Positions 19,649 through 26,298 of a DNA stretch of 50,300 bases are shown here, piece by piece. The notes beneath the pieces were generated by a model. The model was not told the DNA's origin. It made no database searches and saw nothing but the letters and a program-made list of their open reading frames with translations. How positions within the stretch are numbered: the first letter of the stretch is position 1; every line of letters begins with the position of its first letter. The translations under genes and the position numbers were made by a program. The stretch is from an uncultured Bacteroidia bacterium. Lineage in GTDB: Bacteria > Bacteroidota > Bacteroidia > Bacteroidales > UBA932. The stretch lies in NCBI GenBank assembly GCA_902774045.1, contig CACYGW010000010.1, positions 1 through 50,300 on the forward strand, given 5' to 3'.

Positions 19649-20791
19649 CTAAACCTTGGCGGTAACGGGATTGGCGTAAATCTGAAGCAGAATCTCGCGA
19701 AGCTCTGCCCTGTCAAGACCCTCGCCTTCTACCTTGTCCAGCTGACCATTGATATAGGCGCCGAACTTTTCAAAGTCATCGGCGCTATATTTTTTCTTCC
19801 ACAAAGAATCGCCGCTAAGCATATCGCAGGCCATATAATTGGTCTTCCACAGCTTGTAGCCGGCGCGAACCCTGCGGTCTACTGCGTGACGGATAAATTG
19901 ATAACGGTCGTTTCCGGTGCAGAAAGAAGCCTCGTAAATCTCATCGTGAGTAAGACGGGTACCTATGTTAAGGTGTATGCCACCCTTGAATTCTTTTATA
20001 CCCGTGACTATGCTTACCAAATCTTCATTCTCTGTCTTTACGTAAGGCCCCCTCCTGGAAAGATAAAGTTCGCGGGCCTTAAGTATGTCGCAAGGCTCGT
20101 ATTCATAAGAGATGCTAAGAGGCACTATATTAAGCTGCTCGAAGTTCTCTACAAAGTCTCCGTGGCCGCTCATATCCAGCATCTTCAAAAGACCCTGCTC
20201 CGTAGTATCCAGACCGTTCTTGGTGCGTCCCTCTCTCTGGGCCAGCCAGATAGAGCTTACGCCCTCTGTTATATTGCGCCTTATGTATTTACTGAGCAGC
20301 TGAGAAGACAGGTAAAGGGTCCTGGCGCTGATGCCTCGGATAACCTTGATCATCCTGTTGCTCCTTATAAGGATTTCTACATACTTATTGCTAAGAAGAT
20401 TGTCTCCGACAGCAATCTGGGTCATAGGAAGATTGTTCTGCCCAAGCATATACTGGGTAAGAGCCGGGTCAAGAATAATATCCCTGTGGTTAGACATAGC
20501 CAGATAACAGCCCTTAATTGCCTGAATATTCTCCAGTCCATCGTAAGTAAAACCAGAAGTAGAGGTTGTAATAACCCACTCTACAGCCTTAAACATCACC
20601 ATCTTCTGGAATTCCTCTACGGAGTGAATCTTCTTAAGGACATCCCTTAGGAAGGTCTCTTTTTCGTTAGGGAAAATATACTTGGAAACAGCAGTTACTG
20701 CAGGATGATCTGCAACTACCGCAAGAGCTTTGGCAGTTTCTTCGTCTGTATAAGGGCAAATGCTCTCAAATTCATTTGTTTGCTCACACAT
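19649..20791 (-). CDS. PlsC-type glycerophospholipid acyltransferase family protein
   Basis: A 380-residue protein with the acyltransferase block I motif as SNHRDIILDP (N101, H102, D104) and a block III-like QREGRTKNG near residue 185, the pattern of Bacteroidetes proteins annotated as 1-acyl-sn-glycerol-3-phosphate acyltransferase. The H-x4-D spacing is not canonical (HRD directly), as is usual in this subgroup, so the acceptor lipid is uncertain. No strong membrane helix is evident; likely peripheral on the inner membrane. It has its own promoter and is separated from queA by 64 bases. Confidence 0.75.
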   Translation of the reverse strand: MCEQTNEFESICPYTDEETAKALAVVADHPAVTAVSKYIFPNEKETFLRDVLKKIHSVEEFQKMVMFKAVEWVITTSTSGFTYDGLENIQAIKGCYLAMSNHRDIILDPALTQYMLGQNNLPMTQIAVGDNLLSNKYVEILIRSNRMIKVIRGISARTLYLSSQLLSKYIRRNITEGVSSIWLAQREGRTKNGLDTTEQGLLKMLDMSGHGDFVENFEQLNIVPLSISYEYEPCDILKARELYLSRRGPYVKTENEDLVSIVTGIKEFKGGIHLNIGTRLTHDEIYEASFCTGNDRYQFIRHAVDRRVRAGYKLWKTNYMACDMLSGDSLWKKKYSADDFEKFGAYINGQLDKVEGEGLDRAELREILLQIYANPVTAKV

Positions 20792-20819
20792 AGGTTTAAG
20801 TCAATTGTGTACACTCTGG

Positions 20820-20850
20820 CAAATATACCCAAAAAATGCCCAAAATACAA
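20820..20850 (-). promoter_or_regulatory. Promoter of the PlsC-type gene
   Basis: TATATTTG on the minus strand at 20820-20827 matches the -7 box; CTTG at 20847-20850 is a near -33 element 19 bases upstream. The leader would be about 24 bases. Confidence 0.5.
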
Positions 20851-20855
20851 GGTTT

Positions 20856-22070
20856 TTATTCTCTTATAAGCAGAGAACTGTCTCCGTAACTAAGGAATCT
20901 GTATTCGTTTGCAAGGGCATAATCGTAAACTGGCCTCCATTTCCCCTTTAAGAAGGCAGACACAAGCAGAATTAGCGTGCTTTCCGGCTGATGAAAATTA
21001 GTAACCAGCCTGTCTACAAGGCGGAATTGGAATCCCGGGACTATTATTATGCGTGTTCCGGCCACAAGACGCTCCAGCCCCTTTGCATCCAGATATTCCA
21101 CAATGGCCTGCAGAGCCTCTACTGTGCCAGCAGAATACTCTCTCCGATACGGAGCCCACTGCTCCACGTCCCTGGGCGCCCCCTCCTCAAGAATGGACAT
21201 TCCTATATAATAAAGAGACTCCAGAGTCCTTACAGACGTTGTACCCACCGCCACCAGCGGTCCCTTATTATCTATAAGCTTCTGTACAAACTCCTTTGTA
21301 ACCACAAAAGGCTCCCTGTGCATAATATGCCGGGACACCTGGGAGTCCTTTACCGGAAGGAAGGTACCGGCGCCAACGTGAAGACAGATGGTCTGCGTAT
21401 CTATACCCTTGCGGCGTATATCCTCCAGCACGCGGTCTGTAAAATGAAGCCCTGCAGTAGGAGCAGCCACGGAACCCCTTATCTTGGCATAAAGGGTTTG
21501 ATAACGCTCGTGGTCGATAGCTTCCGTTTCCCTGTCGAGATAGGGCGGTATAGGGATATTTCCGCAGATTTCCAGCACCTCCGAGAAGGGTTTGCCACCA
21601 TCCCAGGAGAACTCTACAGTACCTGTCTGGCCCTCTTTTTCTATAAGAATGGCCTTCAGGCCCAGAATATCAGTCTTATCTTCGGGTTGATTGTTTCCGG
21701 TATAGTAAGAAAGCGGTTCTCCCTTCCAACGCTTGGAATTACCTATTACGCACTCCCACCGGCAGCTGCTTGTAGAGGCAAAAGCCAAATTATACTCTGC
21801 AGGAAGTACCGGCCTTAGGCAGAAAATCTCTATAATAGCCCCTGTATCTCGCCTGAAATGGAGCCTGGCGGGAACAACTTTGGTATCGTTAAACACCATA
21901 AGAGCATTATCGGGCAGTAAATTTGGTAAATCCCTGAATGTATATGTGGAAATAACTCCCTTATTACAGTACAGAAGTTTGGAGGAATCTCTTTCTGCAA
22001 GCGGATATTTGGCAATTCTATCCGGAGTAAGGGGATAGTTGTAATCTTCTATTCTAATATCTTCTATCAT
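20856..22070 (-). CDS. queA: tRNA preQ1(34) S-adenosylmethionine ribosyltransferase-isomerase
   Basis: QueA transfers the ribosyl part of SAM to preQ1 in tRNA anticodons, making epoxyqueuosine. The 404-residue protein shows the family motifs RIAKYPLAERDSSKLL near the N-terminus, VFNDTKVVPARL, AAPTAGLHFT, LHVGAGTFLPVK, VGTTSVRTLES and NFHQPESTLILLVSAF, with the C-terminal YRFLSYGDSSLL. Length exceeds E. coli QueA (about 356) mainly by a segment around residues 95-150. The promoter box lies 4 bases before the ATG. Confidence 0.97.
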   Translation of the reverse strand: MIEDIRIEDYNYPLTPDRIAKYPLAERDSSKLLYCNKGVISTYTFRDLPNLLPDNALMVFNDTKVVPARLHFRRDTGAIIEIFCLRPVLPAEYNLAFASTSSCRWECVIGNSKRWKGEPLSYYTGNNQPEDKTDILGLKAILIEKEGQTGTVEFSWDGGKPFSEVLEICGNIPIPPYLDRETEAIDHERYQTLYAKIRGSVAAPTAGLHFTDRVLEDIRRKGIDTQTICLHVGAGTFLPVKDSQVSRHIMHREPFVVTKEFVQKLIDNKGPLVAVGTTSVRTLESLYYIGMSILEEGAPRDVEQWAPYRREYSAGTVEALQAIVEYLDAKGLERLVAGTRIIIVPGFQFRLVDRLVTNFHQPESTLILLVSAFLKGKWRPVYDYALANEYRFLSYGDSSLLIRE

Positions 22071-22074
22071 AATG

Positions 22075-22082
22075 CAAAGTTA
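22075..22082 (-). promoter_or_regulatory. queA -7 box abutting the start codon
   Basis: TAACTTTG on the minus strand, then CATT, then the queA ATG. With usual spacing transcription would begin at or next to the A of ATG, giving a leaderless message. Confidence 0.45.
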
Positions 22083-22484
22083 GAGTCAGTTTAAATTATT
22101 TCCAATAATTTATTCCACAAAAACGCCTTCCTATGCATTTAGGACAAATGTTAATTCACTTTTGTAAACAGATTAACAATTTACAATATTATATTGTTAA
22201 CAAATATAAATATTAACATATGTTAAATAAGTAAATTTAATCGATAAAATTAAAATCTTATAAGTAGTGATAAATCAGTTAGTTATATAGTATTATTTGA
22301 ATTTACACATTGTTTATTAAATGTAAATAGTGTTCAATTATATGCCTCCTGTATATACGAAATAGGGTTAATTATGGCATAAGTTGTGGATAATCAGTAC
22401 TTTATATTATTCTATTTAAATTTTTACTTTGTGGGGTTTACCAGCGGTTTACAAAACTATCTTCAAATAAATTGTAAAATTACT

Positions 22485-22518
22485 TTTGGAAATCATTAAA
22501 ATTCTGTTTATAATTGTG
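22485..22518 (+). promoter_or_regulatory. Candidate promoter of the XRE regulator
   Basis: TTTG at 22485-22488 and TAATTGTG at 22511-22518 (one mismatch to TAnnTTTG), 22 bases apart, 21 bases before the ATG at 22540. Confidence 0.35.
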
Positions 22519-22539
22519 AAAAATTTACAGTTTAACATT

Positions 22540-22989
22540 ATGAACACTCGTTTGACTCAGTTTCTTTCTGCAGAGAATATTACACAGTCACAGTTTGCAG
22601 ACACACTTGGCGTGGCACGCGCAAGTATCTCCCATATAATGGCAGGAAGAAACAAGCCTGGCTATGAGTTTATTACCAGTCTTATAAAGTGTTATCCAAA
22701 CCTAAATATAGAATGGCTGCTGCTTGGAAAGGGCAAGATGTACAGGAATAACGATGTCTCGGACTCCCCTATAATAGAAGAAGATATCCCGGATAATCTC
22801 TTTTCACCCAAGCCGGAAGTTAAACCAACGCTTCAGGTAGATCCGGCTCCGGTAATCTCTCAGGAACCGCAGCCTGTGGTTGTAAAACCAAAGGAAATAC
22901 CGCAGGAAGTTAAGACACCATCGGTAAATAAAACAATACTAAAGGTAATCGCCTTTTACACTGACGGTACCTTTCAGGAGTTGAAATAA
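22540..22989 (+). CDS. XRE-family helix-turn-helix regulator
   Basis: A 149-residue DNA-binding protein. The HTH lies at about residues 14-42 (TQSQFADTLGVARASISHIM), of the Cro/C1 type, continuing to NIEWLLLGKG. A proline- and acid-rich linker (about 75-130) leads to a conserved C-terminal strand-like tail (ILKVIAFYTDGTFQELK) seen in Bacteroidetes homologues of this size. The start at 22540 is preferred: an in-frame ATG at 22486 would add a hydrophobic 18-residue extension that overlaps the promoter. The large palindromic upstream gap suggests autoregulation, which is inference. An intrinsic terminator follows the stop. Confidence 0.85.
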   Translation: MNTRLTQFLSAENITQSQFADTLGVARASISHIMAGRNKPGYEFITSLIKCYPNLNIEWLLLGKGKMYRNNDVSDSPIIEEDIPDNLFSPKPEVKPTLQVDPAPVISQEPQPVVVKPKEIPQEVKTPSVNKTILKVIAFYTDGTFQELK

Positions 22990-22999
22990 AGCATATTAT

Positions 23000-23029
23000 C
23001 CCGATTTTCTATGTAAATCAGGATTTTTT
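23000..23029 (+). terminator. Intrinsic terminator after the XRE gene
   Basis: CCCGATTT / AAATCAGG stem (23000-23007 and 23015-23022; one mismatch) with a 7-base loop, followed by ATTTTTT. Confidence 0.65.
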
Positions 23030-23032
23030 GTG

Positions 23033-23040
23033 TATGTTTG
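23033..23040 (+). promoter_or_regulatory. -7 box of the pyrD-like gene
   Basis: TATGTTTG matches TAnnTTTG and lies 7 bases before the ATG at 23048; the expected leader is about 3 bases. It follows directly on the terminator T-tract. No clear -33 element. Confidence 0.4.
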
Positions 23041-23047
23041 TTCTATT

Positions 23048-23998
23048 ATGAACATATCCCTTCGTCCACTACTTTCTTTGGGCCGATATCGCTTATTCCG
23101 GCCGCTTATAAGACTCCGCTACAAGAAGTCTTATCCTACGCTCAGAAAAGAGTTGTTCGGCCTTGAATTCCCCAATCCCGTAGGGCTTGCAGCCGGTTTC
23201 GATACCGACGGGCAATATATCAATCAATTGGGAAACATGGGCTTCGGCTTTGTAGAAATAGGTTCCGTGACTCCCCTGCCTCAGTCCGGCAACCCCGGCC
23301 CTCGCTATCACAAGCTGCGCCGGGACAAAGCTGTAATCAACAATACCGGGCACGACAACAAAGGAGTAAAGGAGGTAATAAAAAACATAAAGAAAGCCCG
23401 TCCCGGGGTTATCGTGGCCGCAAATATTGCAAAAAACAGCATAACGGAAGGTGACAACATTACAAAGGATTATTCATTTGTATTTGCAATGCTGTACGAC
23501 TTTGTAGATATGTTCGTAATAAGCCAGCCGGAGATTAGCTACCTTGAAGACATCATTGACGAACTGCTTCAGATAAGGCTTAGCCTGGACGCGTACAAGC
23601 CTATTATGATAAAGATTTCGCCCGATATGGGTACTAATCAGATAGACGAAATCCTGGACCTTGTACGCCTTTCGGGAATTGACGGTCTGGTTGTGGCCGG
23701 CCCCACCAAAAAGAAGGAGGGCCTACGGACAAGAAACAAAAGAATAGAGTCGATAGGGCCAGGAGCCCTTTCCGGAGCTCCCCTCTTCCAGAAAAATCTG
23801 GAGCTTGTAAAATATATTAACCAGGAAACCAAGGGCAGGCTGCCCATCATTGCCTCCGGTGGTATTATGAATCCGTCAGATGCCCTCCAGATGCTTCAGG
23901 CGGGAGCATCCCTTGTAGAAATTCACTCCGGCCTGCTTTACAAAGGCCCCAAACTGGTAAAGAAAATTAACAAATATCTTCAGCAACACAATGCTTAA
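23048..23998 (+). CDS. Dihydroorotate dehydrogenase-like flavoprotein (PyrD class 2 fold), active site diverged
   Basis: The 316-residue protein follows class 2 PyrD throughout: a short amphipathic N-terminus, NPVGLAAGFDTDG, GFGFVEIGSVTPLPQ.GNPGPR, IKISPD with K189, SGAPL, and the FMN-phosphate region IIASGGI ... AGASLVEIHSGL. Residues that bind or deprotonate dihydroorotate are replaced when aligned with E. coli PyrD: the lysine of LDKDG is T53, the NISSPNT loop reads VISQPEI (catalytic serine replaced by Q160, both asparagines lost), NRMGFNN reads NNTGHDN, and ATNTT reads VAGPT. FMN binding looks kept but dihydroorotate oxidation is doubtful. The ATG at 23048 is preferred over GTG 23030 because the promoter box overlaps the latter. 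It overlaps cinA by 8 bases. Confidence 0.8.
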   Translation: MNISLRPLLSLGRYRLFRPLIRLRYKKSYPTLRKELFGLEFPNPVGLAAGFDTDGQYINQLGNMGFGFVEIGSVTPLPQSGNPGPRYHKLRRDKAVINNTGHDNKGVKEVIKNIKKARPGVIVAANIAKNSITEGDNITKDYSFVFAMLYDFVDMFVISQPEISYLEDIIDELLQIRLSLDAYKPIMIKISPDMGTNQIDEILDLVRLSGIDGLVVAGPTKKKEGLRTRNKRIESIGPGALSGAPLFQKNLELVKYINQETKGRLPIIASGGIMNPSDALQMLQAGASLVEIHSGLLYKGPKLVKKINKYLQQHNA

Positions 23999-25256
23999 GG
24001 CTTCCATTTGTACTATAGGAGACGAACTCCTTATTGGCCAGGTAATAGATACCAACTCTGCAACAATATCAAGGGCGATAGGCACTATAGGTGTAAAAGT
24101 AACCGGAATGGTTTCTATGCCCGATGATACCAAGTGCATTATTTCCACCCTTCAGGAGCAGCTTTCGCTAAACGACATAGTTGTAACTACAGGAGGCCTG
24201 GGGCCCACCAAGGACGATATTACAAAGCCCGCTCTGGCCACCTTGTCCGGCTCTGAAGGCTACGTGCTACACGAAGGTCAGCTGTCCATAGTAAAGGAGA
24301 TTCTTCACAGCCGCGGCCTTGATATGCTGGATATCAACCGCGCCCAGGCCCTGGTTCCAGACACCTGCGAGGTTATCCTAAACAAAAGAGGTACGGCTCC
24401 GATTATGGTTTTCAGGGGTCTTGGAGGCGGAAATTCCACTTTGTACGCAATGCCGGGAGTTCCATTCGAGACAGAGGCCGCCCTTGGCGATGTACTCTCT
24501 GATATTAAGGCCCACTATCCCCTGGACAACATACTCCATCACAATATAATGACCTACGGGATTGCAGAGTCTGCCCTTGCTAAGATGATAGCCCCCTGGG
24601 AAGAATCCCTGCCAAAAGAAGTTCATCTCGCCTACTTGCCTGACCCTCTGAAAGGAGTACGTTTAAGACTATCTATTTATAGTGGAACTTTAAGTAATGA
24701 GAAAGAGATAATAGACAGTAAGATAGAAGAACTCAAGGCAATTCTTGGGGACTATATCTATTCCTGTGATGATGATACGCTTGAGGGCCGGCTTGGAACT
24801 CTGCTTAAGGAATCAGGCAAAACCATTAGCGCAGCTGAATCCTGTACAGGCGGGGAAATTGCCCATTTAATTACTACGGTTCCCGGCTCATCCTCCTATT
24901 TTCTTGGCTCAGTAACTTCTTATTCAATAAGCGTTAAGGAGGGTGTACTTGGAGTAAAAAAAGAAACTATCGACACGTATGGGGTCGTCAGTGAAGAGGT
25001 GGCCCGGGAGATGGCCCTTGGGGTTAAAAAGCTTACCGGAAGTGATTATTCAATTGCCACTACCGGCTATGCCGGACCTGGAGGCGGAGATGCCGCCAAT
25101 CCGGAGGGTACGGTATGGGTAGCTGCCGCCACCCCGGATGGGGTTTTCACCAGGAAATACAGTTATCACAACGACAGAAAGCGGAATATCCAGAGATTTG
25201 CGGCGTCGGCCCTCTATTTTATGCTGATGCAGATTCTACATCCGCAAAAACCCTAA
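23991..25256 (+). CDS. cinA: CinA family protein, nicotinamide-nucleotide amidohydrolase
   Basis: The 421-residue protein has the full two-domain form: an N-terminal MoCF-type (COG1058) domain (ICTIGDELLIGQVIDTNSATI ... VVTTGGLGPTKDDITKPALA) that acts on ADP-ribose-like substrates, and a C-terminal NMN deamidase domain with the catalytic serine motif AAESCTGG, followed by TTGYAGPGGG and NPEGTVWVA. NMN deamidase recycles nicotinamide mononucleotide to NaMN in NAD metabolism. It overlaps the pyrD-like gene by 8 bases, suggesting translational coupling, and its last 38 bases overlap the convergent dipeptidase gene. Confidence 0.94.
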   Translation: MLKASICTIGDELLIGQVIDTNSATISRAIGTIGVKVTGMVSMPDDTKCIISTLQEQLSLNDIVVTTGGLGPTKDDITKPALATLSGSEGYVLHEGQLSIVKEILHSRGLDMLDINRAQALVPDTCEVILNKRGTAPIMVFRGLGGGNSTLYAMPGVPFETEAALGDVLSDIKAHYPLDNILHHNIMTYGIAESALAKMIAPWEESLPKEVHLAYLPDPLKGVRLRLSIYSGTLSNEKEIIDSKIEELKAILGDYIYSCDDDTLEGRLGTLLKESGKTISAAESCTGGEIAHLITTVPGSSSYFLGSVTSYSISVKEGVLGVKKETIDTYGVVSEEVAREMALGVKKLTGSDYSIATTGYAGPGGGDAANPEGTVWVAAATPDGVFTRKYSYHNDRKRNIQRFAASALYFMLMQILHPQKP

Positions 25257-26298
25257 GGAAGTGGGCTCCGGCTATTTTTTCTATGGCATCGTCGCTGTAA
25301 CCGCGGCGGTGAAGTTCGGCAAACACAAGGCCTAACTTTGATACGTCCTCCATCCCCTTAGGGGAGATGTTTATTCCATCAAAGTCTGTCCCTATGCCCA
25401 CACTCTCCATGCCGGCCTTGTTTACCGCGTGGTCTATGTGGTCTGCTATAAGGGTGTAGGAGGGTCTGTCTACCAAAAGCAGCTTCTCCCTCATTGCATC
25501 CCAGGCGGCCTTGCGCTCTGCAGAAGAGGGGTCCTCTATGAAGGCCAGCTCCACGGCGTCGGCCTGGTCGCAGAGGGGGTTGGCGCCAAATGCAGCGGCA
25601 AAACTGTCAGAAAGGAAGGTGGGATAGAAATTTATCTGTATAACCCCGCCCTTTTCTGCCAGAGCGCGGAGCATATCGTCGCTCATATTCCTCCTGTGGG
25701 AAGCAAGAGCCCTGCAGCAGGAATGGGTAGAAACTATCGGCGTACGGGAAGCCTTCAAACAATCGTAAAAAGTCTTATCGCTGGCGTGGGCAATATCCAC
25801 AATCATTCCAAGACTGTTCATCCTTGCAACAACCTCCCGCCCGTAGGGGCTGAGGCCGCCCCAGGTAGTACCCTGAGAGGCGCTGTCGGCAATCTGATTG
25901 TCCCCGTTGTGGGTGAGCGTCACATACCTTACTCCCTTTTTATAAAGGCCGTCAAGAGCCCCAAGGGAACTACCTATGGGCATTCCATTCTCAAGGCCAA
26001 AGAGTATCGAAACCACCCCCTTCTCCTTGTTCTGCAGTATATCCTTTATGCTGCCCGCCATAGCCGCCCCGGGGTAAGCATCAACCTGGGCCACGGTGGC
26101 GTTAATCATCTTGTCTACATAGGCCGCCGCCTTGTCCTGCGGCATTGTCTGGGAGGTAAACAGCGCAAAGAAGCTGGCATCCACGCCTCCTTCCTTTAGT
26201 TTAAGAAAGTCTACGTGGCCAAGACGGGTGCGCTTGGAAAGGTCCCTTAGCCTTACCACCTGAGAAGGCGTGTCGCAGTGTGAATCAAGTATTATCAT
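25219..26298 (-). CDS. Membrane dipeptidase (peptidase family M19, renal dipeptidase type)
   Basis: A 359-residue zinc dipeptidase of the amidohydrolase fold. Metal ligands can be read: H7 and D9 (LDSHCDT), bridging E103 (GLENG), H192 (STHSCC) and H201 (ASHRRN), with the conserved GIGTDFDG near residue 310. No signal peptide is seen, so it is probably cytoplasmic and hydrolyses dipeptides, possibly D-Ala- or cell-wall-derived; that specificity is not visible. Its start overlaps the end of the ABC-F gene by 14 bases and its end overlaps cinA. Confidence 0.92.
   Translation of the reverse strand: MIILDSHCDTPSQVVRLRDLSKRTRLGHVDFLKLKEGGVDASFFALFTSQTMPQDKAAAYVDKMINATVAQVDAYPGAAMAGSIKDILQNKEKGVVSILFGLENGMPIGSSLGALDGLYKKGVRYVTLTHNGDNQIADSASQGTTWGGLSPYGREVVARMNSLGMIVDIAHASDKTFYDCLKASRTPIVSTHSCCRALASHRRNMSDDMLRALAEKGGVIQINFYPTFLSDSFAAAFGANPLCDQADAVELAFIEDPSSAERKAAWDAMREKLLLVDRPSYTLIADHIDHAVNKAGMESVGIGTDFDGINISPKGMEDVSKLGLVFAELHRRGYSDDAIEKIAGAHFLRVFADVESASA

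Larger units (their letters stand above)
22071..22539. other. AT-rich gap with TTAACA palindromes and one DnaA-type box
   Basis: No credible gene. It holds TTAACAAT (22173-22180) with its complement ATTGTTAA (22193-22200), a perfect 14-base palindrome TTAACATATGTTAA (22213-22226), a 10-base inverted pair TTTTGTAAAC (22160-22169) / GTTTACAAAA (22447-22456), and TTGTGGATAA in the 22384-22395 stretch, which contains a perfect complement of the DnaA box TTATCCACA. These could be operators for the adjacent XRE regulator. Confidence 0.5.

Noticed and set aside
22071..22539. Replication origin
   Set aside because: AT-rich gap with a DnaA-type box between divergent genes, but hand counts of 120-base samples on the plus strand show C over G on both sides (21061-21180: C 47, G 25; 23221-23340: C 37, G 29; 27121-27240: C 47, G 25), so no skew switch is seen; only one perfect box.
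22486..22539. Upstream start for the XRE regulator
   Set aside because: Would add 18 mostly hydrophobic residues before the normal family start and would overlap the candidate promoter.
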